DNA of 64,000 nt from Sapria himalayana (GCA_029783825.1 JAREIK010002463.1:1213501-1277500), one strand, 5' to 3'; positions 1-13,645 are shown, numbered from the stretch's first letter. Notes: generated by a model from the letters alone, not told the origin. Program-made: numbers and translations.

Positions 1-31
1 TCATTCATTTAGAAATTATTGTATTTCAGTT

Positions 32-49
32 ACACACACACACACACAC
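32..49. repeat. (AC)n microsatellite
   Basis: A run of nine AC dinucleotides lies in AT-rich non-coding DNA. No gene is visible around it. Confidence 0.9.
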
Positions 50-649
50 GATATGTTTACTTCACTTATTTTAATATCATGAAAATTTTTCACATGATAA
101 AAATTTGTTTTTTGTTTCTCTAACTTATTAGCTTTGGAATATATTGTTGCTTATGTCGTATTCTTCTCTTCAAAATGGCCATCAGTCAATTCTTACTTGG
201 AAATTAATTTGTAATGCAATATGATTGTATAATAACCCTTGATTCTCCATCTATTCTATCATGTTAGTAGAATTTTTTCGTTTCACATACAATACAGACA
301 TGTGCATGCATATATCTGCAAGTTAATGTCATTGTAAACATGACTAGGACATTTTCATCATTAATTGAGAATACTTATTTTCCTTCACAATTTACGTAAC
401 AATCAAGAACATGGTGAGTAGGAAATATGAAATGATTATATCTAGTTTAAGATAAAAATGCATATATTATTTGTTAATATCCAAATCATAAGTAAATAAA
501 ATTCAATATCATTTGATAAGAAATCATTATACACATTGCTTTTATATAACCAATAAAAATGATTGGGATATATTCAAACTGATGCATAAATAATCTCAAC
601 ACAAAACTTAGAGGAAAAAAAGGTAAATTGAGATATTTTCAATTCTTTT

Positions 650-2200
650 ATGAATATACGTATTTATTGATTGTTTTATTATTTGAATATATGTTTTAGT
701 AATAGTCTTATTCTGAATATTCTTCTTGAAAAAGAAAGAGTCAATCTCTATCTGCTCTATTGTCTTTCCTAAAATATTAGATTGGAAATTGTGTCTTATT
801 GCATGAGTGTCATAGTACAAAGTAGTAGAAGAAGAAAATAGATACATAATATTTTAGAGCATATGTCATATCTAAAGTATCTTGTATATAATTCTTGTCA
901 TTGCTCTATACTCTATATTTGCATTGGTTGTCAAAGTAATTGCTCGTTTCTTTTTTTTTTAAGGAGATAAAATCTATATTTAAAAAAATATAAAACCCTG
1001 ATTCGATCTCTTCTTAGTATATGTTGGTATCTAACTCGAATTTAATTTACATTGCTAACTACAAGTGCTCTAGATCACTAAAAAAGAACTCAAGTCTCTT
1101 GAACTTATTTGTCTTAGTATTTGAAATGTTATTCGGGTAAATTTACCTAGAAAAATATATAAATTAATTAATTATATTGATTATATATATTATGTTTGGT
1201 TTATCATAGTAATATTATTAATTCTGTCAATAATTATTTTATAATTATTAAAGTTAATTATAGATATTGGATCAAAAGTAAAATTAGTATTTACATTAAT
1301 AGAAATATTTTTGGAATATAATTTTAAAGTCTAATTTTTGTTAAAATATCTATCATATATTTTTTCTATGTCAAGATGATCCCGCATAAAATAAGTTAAC
1401 TATATAGTAAGAAAGTTTGAGCTTACTAAGCTTATTTAATTAGAATTATAATTAAATATACCAATTGAGTTATTTGATTCTTAATATATTATTTCTCATG
1501 ATTAAAATATCATTTATGTATTAATTAATAAAATCACTTTACTATTAAAGTTTCTCATTATAAGTAAGAAAAATTTATAACACGTGTAATATAAATATGG
1601 TGATTATTTGTGAAAATATTGTTAAGTAGATTTTGATGATTCTTTCATGTCGTATGCCTAATTATGTTACTCGAAACTCATGTGGTTGATCCATATAATT
1701 TTATTCTCACATTTTATTATAAAAAAATATTCTTTATGTTTAACTAATATATTCTTTATCTATGAGATATTATCTGTGAAATAAAAATCACATTGAGATC
1801 ATTATAGTCATTAGAGAAAATATTTTTGTAATCATCACCAAATATTTGAATCAACTCCTTGCAATAAGTTCTCTTAAGGCAATTTTACTTTTTATTTTGA
1901 CTCGTCTTTATATTGAATATTTACTTGCAATTAAAATAAATATTTTTGAAGATAATGATACTAATTTCAAGTCTTATTAAAGTAGATGATATCTATTTTT
2001 TTTATCATTCTGACATCATCTTGAATGAGAAGGAGACTTGAGTATTTTTTATTGAAGGAGATTTGTCTTTAATTCTTAATTTGACATCATTTGATCTGAT
2101 AAACTAAGAAGGAGATTTGAGTATCATAGTATCATCAAATGAAATAATAATGAAAATAAAAGAACAAGACAAAAATTAAAGTTTGTAAAATTGGATAGAG
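650..2200 (-). mobile_element. Highly decayed Copia-like relic
   Basis: No open frame survives. Two blocks are similar by eye to the region 28000-29110: about 650-1130 (including a stretch resembling a widespread plant Copia segment around 1008-1050) and about 1640-1870. The second block lines up with the part of the 28-kb copy that resembles, in reverse complement, the start of a Copia reverse transcriptase. This suggests two old minus-strand copies of one Copia family. LTRs and target duplications were not found, so the ends are approximate. The stretch 2200-3580 is AT-rich with no recognisable feature. Confidence 0.35.
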
Positions 2201-4239
2201 TATAGTTTTGTAGTTTCTTTCGAAGAGTAATTGGAGAGTTAAAATCATAGAAATTGACTTTAGGATCATTTGTATTCATGGTAAACTATTTGGTTTGAGC
2301 AGATTGATATGTTTCATTTTCTTAATATAGACTATAGGTCCTAGGTGCTTTAGTCTCTTAGTTTTTGATTCAACATGAATTTTTATTGTGAAAATTACAA
2401 TGACTACTGGATCATCTAGACTCGCAGGAGATTTGTCTATTTGAAAAATTTTACTATATCTAGAATTAATATAATTTATATTTATGATAGATATGATGAT
2501 TCTATCTGAGTAATATCATACTATCAAAAAATAAGTTCATATGTTGCTAGATTTTTGGACTTTAAGTGATAAATGAAAATAATGTGTTTAGATGAAAATT
2601 TTGGATTCTTTCTATTCCTAGATTCATTAAAAAAATTAATTTTATTCAAAAAAAGATAACATTAAGACTTATTAAATTTTTATCAGTTTATGGTAAAATA
2701 TAATATATTTTTTGGATACTAGAGTATCTAATAAAGGTGAATCTCAAATATCTAAATGTTAACTTGTCTTATCTTTGAGAGATATCATGAACAAAACAAG
2801 TATTTTCAATAAATTTGAGAGATAAATTGAATCTAGAAATACTTTTTGAATTCTTTCATATGCAACATTAGAATGCAAGATTTGAAAGTGTAGATACTAT
2901 AAATTCAAGTATATATTTATGTCATTCATATAATAACTATTGAATCTATCTAACATATATTCTAATATTTTGTTATTTTTTATTTTATAATTTTTTAATT
3001 AAATTAGTTTTTTATTATTTTATGAAATCTCTAAATAATAAAAAATATATTTGATCTATTACAAAAAAATTAGATTTATGTATATTATGAGTAGTTATCA
3101 ATAAAAAAAATAAAAGACTTGAATTTTCTTAATTGTACCTCTACTAAGTCCTTATTTATTTGAGTATATTAAATCGAACGAGTTTTCATTCACATCAGAC
3201 TGTTGTTCATGCTATGTAGTTCTCATTTATTTTTTAATGGACATGTCTTATATTATTGGGTAAAAATATTTGCAAGATTAGAGTAAAATATTTTTAACTT
3301 AACTAGTAATGAGTGACTAATTTTAGAATACACAAGGAAATAATCCAACATACTCAAACATTTAAAAGATCATCTTATTTTAAAGAAAAAATATATAATT
3401 TACTATGCTCATTACCAATTAGAATCTTCATACGAATTTTTATATTTTGTAAAGAAATATAATTATTAATAGAAATAAAAATAAAAATAAAATATAAATT
3501 AAGTTCTCTGAAAAGATAACTAATAAAAAATAAATTAACAGGATAATCATTAATACACATGATATGATAAAGTAATAAAGAACTAAATGTGTTAAATAGG
3601 CAATGCTAGGTTGGTATTGCTTGAATTTTGGTGGCCCAATCGAGGATTGGGTACCCAAGGTGTGCCATGCCAGCACGACATTATGGGAGGTCGACTCGGC
3701 ACAACATGATGACATGTCTTCCTCAACCAGGCATTCTAGGTTGGTTTGATAGTGGTCAATGTAGTGGTAGTGACTACTGGATAGTGCTTGGTGGTAGTGG
3801 GCAGGCCTAGTCTAGTATCCACTAGAGGCTGGGCAGTGGCTACTAATACTACATTATGCCACTAGGTAGTGGGCATTGTGCAGTGTAGTATTGGTGCTTA
3901 TGTTGATTGTTATAGCCATTGTGGAATTAAGTTTTATCTTTAAGTTTTAAATATTATTTCAATTTTTAAAAATAAAAATATTACATTTAAACTATACTAT
4001 TTTATAAATTAAAATGAATAAAAATTAAAATCTAGAACTCTAAAAAAATTTTATGATAATATGATAAATAATAATAAATTAAAAAATATACTCTAATTAA
4101 CAATAAAATCACAAATACGCTTGCTAATCCATTAATATTTGTTATCATTATGTGTCTTATCACATATGATTTTGAAACTAGCAGTAGCATTAATATCTTT
4201 GATATCGTATGAGCTATTATATATTAGTAACTTTTTCAC

Positions 4240-5087
4240 CTAAGAAACATGAATATTAATACGAACATGGGGATATGACACGGCATGATATGTGGACACG
4301 GTAAATTTCAAAAAATTAGGATACGGATATGGCTAGAATACGGCATGATAAAAAAAATTAATACAAATATTATTTTTAAAAAGTAATTATACTTACATAT
4401 TGCATATTTAAAAATAAAAATTATGTATTTAAATCCCCTACCCTATTACTCCAGTTTCGTAATTTCATGTACTTTTTTTGTTTATTATATATTGTATATT
4501 AATTATAATTCTTAATAAATAATTATATTTAAATATAATTTTTAATAAATAATTATATTTAAATATAATTTTTAATTTAATATGATCTTCGACACCCCCC
4601 CACTCATTTACTGCTTGGACATCCTCCCTCTATTTACTACTTTGAACCACCCCCCTATGTTATTTTTTAGAAACCCCCCATGTTTCTACTTCGTATCCCT
4701 CCTCTCCCTATGTTACTTCTTTGAATCCCCCTTGTTACTGTTTTAAAATCCTGAAGATAACCCCTGCTGTCACCTTGATGTCATCGGTCACTCGACATCG
4801 TTGGCCACTTGACGCATCTGTAGGCTTTACTATGTGTTGGATACGTATTTGACATGTCCGTAGGCTTGTTACGCGTCGAATATGTATCCTATGTGTCTAT
4901 AATATTTATTACGTGTCAGATACTTATCTGACACATTCATTTGATATATTACGTTGCGTATCGGACACGGATTGGTTCGTTACGTGGTGTATCGGGCACG
5001 TATCAATGGTGTGTTCGTACCATATTACCGTGTCCACGTGTCCGACACGGGGACACGACAGTAGATGGACATATTCGTGCTTCCTTG
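4240..5087. mobile_element. Non-autonomous hAT-like element (848 bp), ACACGG-rich family
   Basis: It is flanked by a perfect 8-bp direct repeat TTTTTCAC (4232-4239 and 5088-5095). Its ends form an imperfect inverted repeat: CTAAGAAACATGAATAT at the left and, reverse-complemented, CAAGGAAGCACGAATAT at the right. Both subterminal zones are rich in GGACACGG-type repeats, and the middle holds C-rich tracts. It encodes nothing recognisable. An 8-bp duplication with short inverted ends is what hAT elements leave. It sits inside hAT copy A. The element at 24240-24965 is a relative. Confidence 0.8.
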
Positions 5088-5854
5088 TTTTTCACTATAT
5101 CTTGAATATTTATTATTAAATAAGATTCATGCTTTGTGGTATTCTTTTAGTATTTTCAATATGAACATATTTTAATGATATTTGATTATGGTTTAGATCT
5201 CTTATCTGAAATAATATTCACAGTTATAGGAAAATCAAACTATGATATTATACAAGATATCAAAGGAGTCAGTAGATCACGTGTTATCTTAGATAGTATA
5301 TGATATCTAGATTCATATGATTTATCAATTTAATATATTTAAGTTTTAATATAATCATATGATAAGATGAAATAATAATCAGTATAATTAATAAAAAAAC
5401 TAGGTTCACTTTGAATATGATATCCATGTTCATATTCAAAGATTTATAAAATTCTCATATCTAATATCATAATATATAAATATGTTATTTAATAATTTGT
5501 GAATTTTATCATTTAGTTCATTTGTTTTGTTCACCTAGGATGCATGTGAATATGTATTTTAATATGTTTCATACTCTTTTTATCTCAACCCAAAGATTGA
5601 AACAAGAAACCAAGTACTAAAGATATAAAATTGAGAATTAATATTATAAATATTATGTTTCCAAATTAATAATCATAATATTAAAATCAGAGTATTCTTT
5701 ATACTTGTTAAATATTTTATTAATATTATATACATACTTAGTGCAATAAATATGGTGAAAGTTTGCAAAGATTGATATTTTTATTAGAATTATTAATAAT
5801 AAGTTTGTTATTTTTATTTTTGATATAGTTAAATATTATGTGTTTGTAACTAAC

Positions 5855-6251
5855 TAGTGTTGTCAAATGGGTTGGGCCGGGCCGGGCTTGGCCAGTCCAG
5901 CTCATTTTTTGGTCGCCCAATCGGGCTACCGTGCCATGCCAACCATGCCGTGCTGGGCATTGCACATCTTGAGAAGTGCTAGATTGACTCATACCCAGGT
6001 TGTGCTGAGTTGTGCTTAGACTTACCGGGTCGGGCTAGGTCGTACCCTATTTTTCTAGTTGGATTAAAAAAAAATTCAGCAGGGTCCTCGAACTAGTTTA
6101 TTAGTGTCGTCGGGTTCTTGCCTGACCCGACACGAGGCACATATCATTCTGGCTTGACATTGCATGAACCGTGCCAAGGGTCTGGCCGGACTGGTTTGCG
6201 ATATGGTTCCAAACCATGTTGTGCCGGGCTTCTGACCATTTGAAACATTCA
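5855..6251. mobile_element. hAT-type miniature element (397 bp) nested in a hAT relic
   Basis: It is flanked by TAACTAAC (5847-5854) and TAAATAAC (6252-6259), a 7-of-8 match. Both ends carry the family motif: TAGTGTTGTCAAATGG at the left and, reversed, TGAATGTTTCAAATGG at the right. The interior is GC-rich with many GTGCC/GGGCC motifs and no coding capacity. The flanking DNA is continuous across the insertion when compared with transposase DNA of copy C near 33130-33170, so this element landed inside an older hAT transposase gene. Confidence 0.8.
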
Positions 6252-6370
6252 TAAATAACATAATTTAATATTAAGTAGGTATAATTTTAATAAAGTTTAA
6301 CATTTATTTGTAATTTTTTTTTGGTTCTCTCATAAATATAGAGTGAAACTCTTATTATATATTAGGTAAA

Positions 6371-6586
6371 TTAAGGTATTTTAGTAATTTTTTTATATTT
6401 TTTTATTGTAAGAAATTTTTTTGCTTGCACTATTAGATTAATTATGTGATACTTATACTTAATGTGAAAAATATTAGCTAAGGGTCTATCTCTAATTAAT
6501 TGTGATATCATTATTGAAAAATTATTGAATATAATATTAAAAATTTTATTTTGATTATTATATTTCCAAAAGATCTCTTTATACAT
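6371..6586 (-). pseudogene. hAT transposase fragment (copy A)
   Basis: A 71-codon open stretch aligns with the better-preserved transposase fragment at 33189-33665. It contains NQNKIFNIIFNNF and FHIKYKYHIINLIVQA, matching the hAT pattern of the catalytic core (KIF-IIFDN followed by FH-RC-CHMINLIVQ). The family's cysteine and acidic positions are partly replaced and both sides carry stops. It is not expected to make a working protein. Confidence 0.65.
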
Positions 6587-7939
6587 TTTTATATGACAGC
6601 TATCATGAAGATGATGAATATTATGAAATCAAAAAAATTTTTTATTTAGATTTTATTTAGAATTGACATAGTGGATGGTGAGATATATGGATAAAATATT
6701 ATTTTTTTGGTAGAACATAATGAAGACTATTCTATTATATTTTTAAAGTTTATTAATTATTAATTATTTTTTTAATTTAAAATATTATATTATATTATCA
6801 TTATTAGTCGACATAAGAATTTTATGATAATCAAGTTGAAAATAAATTTGCATAATATGAATCACTATAGGATTCTTTAAAAATTAAATTTGGAAGAGCA
6901 ATTTCAATAATTAATTTTTTGTCTCTTCTCTCAAATTTATTATGATAAATAAAGAGAGTTAATAAATTTGATATTGATTCAACTTTAAAGATTATTTTAA
7001 GTTGAGTTTGTCAGAGATTCAATACATCATATTTTTTATTTTATTAATTGACATATCTCTTAAAATGACAAACGTTATCAATACTCTTAGTCTTATATAT
7101 ATATAAAATAAATATATCATGCTTAATCTTTTTTGATACTTCAAATATTTTTTTAATTATGTTAAAGTGTGTTTAAATTATTAAAATTTGTCTATTTTTA
7201 GGTTTGTTAGGCACATAGGTGGTGCCTAAGAGAACCTAATTTCATTCTCTGACTTTTTGATTAGGTTATTATTTATCTCCAGGTTTAATTCAATTTTATT
7301 ATATTTACTATTTATCTTTTTTTTAATATATGAAAATGGATTGATAATAGAATGAAACAATTATTTTTAAATTTTTTACTTATTTTTTAACAAATTTATT
7401 ATTTCAAAAATTACCAAATAAAATCTATTTTTTCAACACAATTGTAATATGTACCTTAACTTAATGTGTGTATCAAGCATTTTGGATGTTTTTTCTCATA
7501 TTCTTGTTCCTAGAAGTTGTAGCTCATCATCAAATTAAGATTGCTATTCATAAAATTTAAATTATAATCTCTTAAAAAAGTGGGTGCAAATAGTACATAA
7601 TGTAAATATAAGAGTGAATAGAGAAGATGTGATTATAGATTAATTATAAAAAATAAAATATAATATTCATAAATTTTTTATTTAAAAACTATAAGTTTTT
7701 TATATTTTAGGATAGAAATTTGACAGTCATAAGATTTTTCAAATGAGTTGTGAGATGCAATCAAAAGGCTCAAAAAAAAAATATAAATTAAGTTTTTTTT
7801 AATAATAGTCGACAAGATAGCGATAGTCACTATCTTTGTAGCTCATTTCAAAAAAGCTATGTTTCATAAATTAATTTTTATAGTTTAGTTTATTTTAATA
7901 TAATAAAAATGAAAAAAAATAGAGTAGAAGAAATTTAAA

Positions 7940-9090
7940 AAATATTATCATTATCATTATCAAATAAGTCTTAATTAATTACTTGGGATTGACTATATGA
8001 ATCTTGTTTTTTAATTAATTCTGTTAAAAATCATATTTACTTTCAACTCATTAGTTATTAAATCTTGGTTTATTACTTTTATCCAATTTTTTTTATGCTT
8101 AATTTTCGTTCTTTTTTACTCATTCACTTGAATAATCTTAAACTTCCTAATTGGTGCAATAAGAGGTTTGTGTTGGATGTGACCAAATCATCTCAAATAA
8201 TTATTCTTTATTTTATTTTTTATATGAATTGTTTTAATTTTTTTTAACGTAATTTTTTATTTTATCATTCATAATTTTATCACACATCTATTTTATTATC
8301 CTCATTTTTACTAATTTTATCATTTAAATGTGTTATTTTTTATTTGTCCAATATTAACTTTCATACAATATTATTGATTTTATAGATGTTCTATATTTTT
8401 TTTTTGTAAATTTTTTTGATATTTTTCTATTACAAAAAATTCTTAATATAATTTTTTATTTGGTTTATCCTACCTTAATTCAATAAGATATATTCTTGTC
8501 AATTTTTTCACCTTTGTTTAATATACAGTTTAGATACTTGAAATGACTGATATATGATATTTTTTATTTTTGTATTTTGAGTATCACAATATCCCCACTC
8601 GTAATATGATTAAACTCATATTTTATGTAAATTGTCTTGTTACTTCTAATTATAAATCTCTTAGAATCAAGTGTTATGTCTCATCAACTAATAATATGTT
8701 AATTACATGTAATCCAGGGCTAATGAAAATTTATGAGTTTTGATTTGAACAAATCTAACTCTTGATATTACTCACATATGTTTTTATTAGTTAAATATAT
8801 ATATTTGATATCCTCTTCTTACATAATACCTATTAAATTAAATCTATTACAATTCTGTAAAAGTTTTTTCAAATTGATGAATATATGTATATGTTTTATT
8901 TTTATTTTTATTTTTCCTATATTTCTTCATTAATTATCTGATTAAGTAGATATTCCCCATAATTTACCTATTGGGTATAAATTTAAATTAATTTTTGAAA
9001 CCCAAATATCTTTTATTATGATTTGTATTAAATTATAATTTTATAAAGTATCTTAGTTTGACTCGTGAATTTTTCCTCTTAAATATTTTA
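7940..9090 (-). mobile_element. RTE-type LINE relic, reverse orientation
   Basis: The reverse complement of 8150-8200 reads LR*FGHIQHKPLIAPIR, the conserved RWFGH block near the C-terminus of plant RTE-clade LINE reverse transcriptases, with the Trp codon turned into a stop. Moving right, the DNA continues to resemble the reverse complement of that family's reverse transcriptase in order, for example around 8255-8320, 8640-8700 and 8860-9010. The 3' part near 7950-8010 resembles the family's 3' end. The copy may extend to about 10200, where similarity is weak. Many stops; long dead. The colinear copy at 26540-27770 supports the call. The family match is from memory, not a search. Confidence 0.6.
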
Positions 9091-10640
9091 AATAAATTTA
9101 AAAATTTAGATTTCAATGCATAATTGATAAAGAACTAAATAATTTTAGATATGTAGTCAATATAAAGCTCATGTAAGTTAGAAAAACTCTCAAGAAAATG
9201 AATGTCAAAAAAGCTCAATGGTTTGGTTAATATTTTTATTCTTGTTTTTCTATTTAGTTTATTTATAAATATTGTTTATTTATACTTTGTAATTTATCAT
9301 ACAACTCTTCATATATCTTAAATTTAAGTTCACATATATCTCTTTTTTGTCTCCTTATATAATTTTTTAATATATTTGTTATCTTTTTTTAAATAAGATT
9401 GTTTCTCCTTAATTGTTTTTTGAACATTATATTTTCATTATCAGGTTTTTCTATTCAAGTAAACTTTAAATATGTTTAAAATTTTTTTAGATTTGGTCAT
9501 TCCATTCTATATAATATTTACATTTATGTTTAATGATCAATTACTTAAATTATTTAGTTTTACCATTTTATTATTAAATATTTATTAAAATACTTTTTAT
9601 GATTATATTTTTTATTATAATGATCAATTAATCTTTGTATAGTATCACTTTGTTGAATAATTTTACTCTCATATAGTATTACTTAATAGTTTCTGTATAA
9701 TATTATATCATTTTTTCTTATTAGAAAAGAATCTATTTGATTCTTATTAGAATTATTTTTGAAGGTCACCAAATATTTTTTAATTATGTTTAACTATAGA
9801 AGTGATATAAGTAAAAATAAGATCTAAGATTGATTATCCCATTCTATTTTTTTTTTCTAAATTTATATTTTTCTATGGTGTTTCTTAAAACATTGATTAT
9901 TCCATTCTTTATTTAAGTATATTTCAATTATAATTTTTTGTTCTCTTGGTATACTTTGCAATACTCCATCTATATATTTTCAATTTTTTTTTTGAATTTT
10001 ACTTGTGGAGTAGTGGAACTAATTATATTTAACATCTTTCCACCAACTACAAGTTTGATTATTATAAGCTTAGTACTAGTTCTCTTGACTTGTACAATTT
10101 TATTTTCTATGTTTTTATTCACACTTATTCTAATATCATTCTTATTAATCTTTTTTTTCACATAATATAACTTATAACCATCTTATAACCATCAATCTCT
10201 TTTGATTTCTTACCCTTCTACTTATTATCTTATAAAAAAAATTCTCATATTAATATTTTTATGTTTTAGTGTATTAATTAACTATAAGTACTTATTATTT
10301 AATGACACTATTTTAATGATTATTTCTAAATCTACTAACTTGCGCTCACTTTTTTTCTCATTCGCCTCCAAGAAAATGTGAGAATTTTTACTTTTTTTTT
10401 TGTCACTTCTATCAGGCAGTGTGACAAGAATTCTCTCCAAGCCATTGCATTTGGACTATGTAGCTCTTTGCTTAAAATATGCACATTTATAACATCAATA
10501 TGTATTAATAATTTAGGATTCATAGAATTTTTTTGATAGGTTTATAAATGTTGACTGTCTATTTGATGCTACCATTCTCTTTTATTTGGGCTGGAGATCA
10601 ATACTCTAAGTGTAACTCACACATGCAAAAGATTAATATA
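9091..10640. other. AT-rich stretch without a supported gene
   Basis: Very T-rich on the plus strand. It may be the upstream part of the LINE relic to its left, since weak resemblance appears near 9970-10060, but I cannot support an end point. Short open frames here overlap on both strands and show no domain. Confidence 0.4.
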
Positions 10641-10644
10641 TGTA

Positions 10645-10732
10645 CAGACACACACAGACACCCATACATGCACCCAAACACACACACACACAGACACCCA
10701 TACATGCACCCAAACACACACACACACACACA
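10645..10732. repeat. CA-rich minisatellite with two longer units
   Basis: Two near-identical units containing CAGACACCCATACATGCACC are joined and bordered by (AC)n runs. Open frames on both strands here are repeat artefacts. The right end abuts the transposon at 10733. Confidence 0.85.
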
Positions 10733-11181
10733 CAGAGGTGTCAACCAGGTTCGGCAGCTCGGGTATGTCCCATGGCATGACATGGTTTAGCTCTGTCTGG
10801 CAAGACACAATATGGTTCAAAATCGTGCCTAGAAGTGCCTAGCACGCAACATTGCTTAGGTCATACCGGGACAAACTTTTTGTATCGGTGGCTTGGTATG
10901 ACAACTCTGCACAACAACCCGTATAGGCTAGTTTTGCCTTGGCTGTTGGCTATCCAAACCGGCTAGCCTGGTACTTACCCAAGCTAGTGTGGCCTGACCT
11001 AGGCTAGCCCAAATTGACTTAGGTTAGCCTAGCTTGACTTGGGCTTGCCTAGCTAGACTTGACCTAGCTTGGCATGATTCGCCCAAAAAATTTATAGTTG
11101 AACTATGCTGGCATGACATGTCCCATGATAAACACCATGTTATGCCGGGCACAACATAATATGGTCCATTTGATATCTCTA
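10733..11181. mobile_element. hAT-type miniature element (449 bp)
   Basis: The ends match the GC-rich hAT family: CAGAGGTGTCAACCAGG at the left and, reversed, TAGAGATATCAAATGG at the right. The interior is GC-rich with repeated CTAGGCTTG/GTGCC-type motifs. The candidate target duplication (CACACACA / CACATATG) matches only 5 of 8 and lies in a microsatellite, so the ends rest on the inverted repeats. Confidence 0.6.
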
Positions 11182-13284
11182 CACATATGTCTCCTTTATT
11201 CAGCATGAGATTGACAATGCAAGTATAACTCATACAAGGATAGTTATTTAGTGAAATATATATATTATAAAAAATTTATAATTGTAAAACAAGTGGTGAG
11301 ACTGTACATTTAGGAGACATGCTGTATAATACATAAAAATATATAATGAATTGGATGCTAGGAAAATCCAAGTTAGCAGTGTAATTATTATATTTGAAAT
11401 TATGAATGTATTTCAAGTTTAATGATTCTTTTTTTTAGAATAATGATTTTGTAAGTTAATGAATCGTTAGAATGATTGCTAAATTAAAAAAATCTAGAAT
11501 AGTTCATTGCATGCAAAAAATATGTAGCCTGCATACTGTAGGATTCATAAATCAATATTATAAAAATTATATATTTGATAAATAATTAATAATTTATGAT
11601 CATCATTGCTCATCATCCCAAAGCAAATCAAAGTGATATGAATGATGTTTAATATATAGTTTAGTTATAATGATATTTTTTTGCAAGCATTAATGTTCAT
11701 TAATTAATTATAAATATAAACTAAATAAAATAATATTAGAGTTTAATGAGATCTTGTATTCTTATGATCATCTTGTCATATATGACAATCTGATCAGTCT
11801 CTGAGAAATATAAAATATAAAATAAAATATTTAATATAATATTTGATAATATAATAAGTGTCAGTAAATTTATTCATTAAAATCATCAAATATAATTTTT
11901 TTGATAAGATTTTTCATGATAAATGTATGTTATATTATAAACTTAATAGTACAAATCAACATAAAAATATTTTTTTTAATATTATAATCAATTTAAAGTT
12001 TATTAAATATACTAGTATGTCTAATAAATTATAAAAATTGTATAGTTTATGCAAGTCATTAATTCTATAAAAGAAACAAATTCTCATTTAATGTGAAATA
12101 TTATTGAAATGCAATATATCTAAAATTGGATTTATATGTTGGTTATTGGTGTGTTATGTTCGATTTTATGAATAATAAAATTAATAAAATCATAATTAAT
12201 AAATTTGATTGGGATATATGATTCTTATTGTTAAAATTAATATAAAATGTTTTGTGATCTAATGAACTTATATTTGTTTCTAGACACTCTCATATTATGT
12301 ATTACATTTAGATATACATGCAATATAAGTAATATGTTTAATTAATGTAGAAAGTATTTTTATTTTATTGGCTTAACTATTGATATGGAAATAAAATATT
12401 TAAATTACTAGACGATCATTTAATTTCTTTATTGATTAGCTTTCTATATGGATTAGAGATTAAGGTTGAAAATGTTGAAAATATAGTGAAATTAAAATGT
12501 ACATGTATGAATTGATTGTAAGAATTAAAAGATAAAATTTTTGAATAATTATAAAATTTATATAAATATTTTAAAAATTAATTTGATAGTTATAACAAAA
12601 CATTGAGTATGAAGATTGATACTATATTCGAAGAATTTTTTTTTTAATTTAATTAATTAGGTTTAAATGATGGGATTATTGTGTAATATCAAAATATCGT
12701 AACACTAATTTTTGATGTATTGTCTCACATTGATTTAAAAAATTGATATTTTGAATTCATAAAAATTATATAAATCAATTTTTTTATATGCTATAAAAAA
12801 TGCCTTATGCTCAACTGACTCATGACGTCTAGTGTAATATCAAAGATTATTTTTTTTTATTATTGTGAATCTTATTTCAGATATGAAACTAAAATTTCAA
12901 ATATATATTATACAAGATTTTGTATACTTAAAAGATTGCGAAGATTTACAAATAACTTTTTAAGTATTAGAACTAAATAATAAATAATTCCTTGTATGAT
13001 GAAACTAAAATATAAATAGTATAAAAATTAGAACCAAACAGAGTGATAAATGATGATCGTTATTCAAGAGCCAGATTGTGAAGCATTAACTGATGTATGT
13101 TAAGCGTTAACTTTGTTTTTATTTTTTTTTTTAATATTTTAAAGAATTTGTTTGTTTAAAATTTGAATACATTTTATTTTTATACATTATATTTTATTTT
13201 ATATTATAATATTAAATTAAAGAAATTTTTTTTAACTTTGTATATATAATATATAATATATAATATATGCAGTGCATAAGTTCA
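11182..13284. other. AT-rich stretch, no feature recognised
   Basis: No exon-like sequence, domain or inverted-repeat element was recognised. A short TATAATA repeat lies near 13245-13268. Confidence 0.5.
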
Positions 13285-13645
13285 TATTGTAGGCTAGCCT
13301 AGAGACCCTGAGCCCTTGTGCTTGGCCTTGTATTGTGCTGAACCTAGGTCCCAGGGACCAAAGCTAGGCTTGGTTCAGTTTATGCTAGCTGATACTTCAC
13401 CCTAACTAGGTTCGACTAGTCCAAGCTACCTAGCAGCACACCAACCACACCCAAGCTAGCATGGATTGGATGTGTGTCGACCGTTGGGTCAAGCACGACT
13501 CCTGCCAATGGGGTTGCATTTGGGCCAAAAAAAGTGTTTGGCATCTTGCCATGACTTTGTTTGCCACTGCTAGGCACAGTTCACATACACTAACCATGTT
13601 ATGTATACACTGCCCACACACTTTAGTGTTTATAAAAAAACCAAC
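13285..13645. mobile_element. GC-rich island, probable hAT-type element fragment
   Basis: Composition and motifs (GGCTAGCCTAG, AAGCTAGC, GCCATG) resemble the GC-rich miniature elements elsewhere in the window. The right edge, reversed, reads TAAACACTAAAGTGTGTGGG, a weak match to the family end. The left end and target duplication were not resolved. The open frames here look like products of base composition. Confidence 0.45.

Larger units (their letters stand above)
3584..7200 (-). mobile_element. Decayed hAT transposon, copy A, with two nested insertions
   Basis: The left end begins TAAATGTGTTAAATAGG, like the ends of the better hAT copies in this window, and is followed by a GC-rich subterminal block (about 3600-3920). 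Blocks at about 5120-5330, 5740-5854 and 6252-7190 match, in order, transposase regions of copy C (31916-35027). The two non-matching stretches, 4240-5087 and 5855-6251, are separate elements with their own 8-bp target duplications. The transposase is on the minus strand and full of stops. The right end was not found; similarity to the other copies fades near 7200, so that coordinate is approximate. Confidence 0.6.

Noticed and set aside
7200..7225. Possible right end of hAT copy A (AAGAGAAC compared with the left flank TAAAGAAC).
   Set aside because: Only 6 of 8 match, and the adjacent bases do not fit the family's terminal repeat.
10548..10820. Open frames with Cys/Val or Thr/His repeats on both strands.
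   Set aside because: Direct translation of a CA-rich minisatellite.
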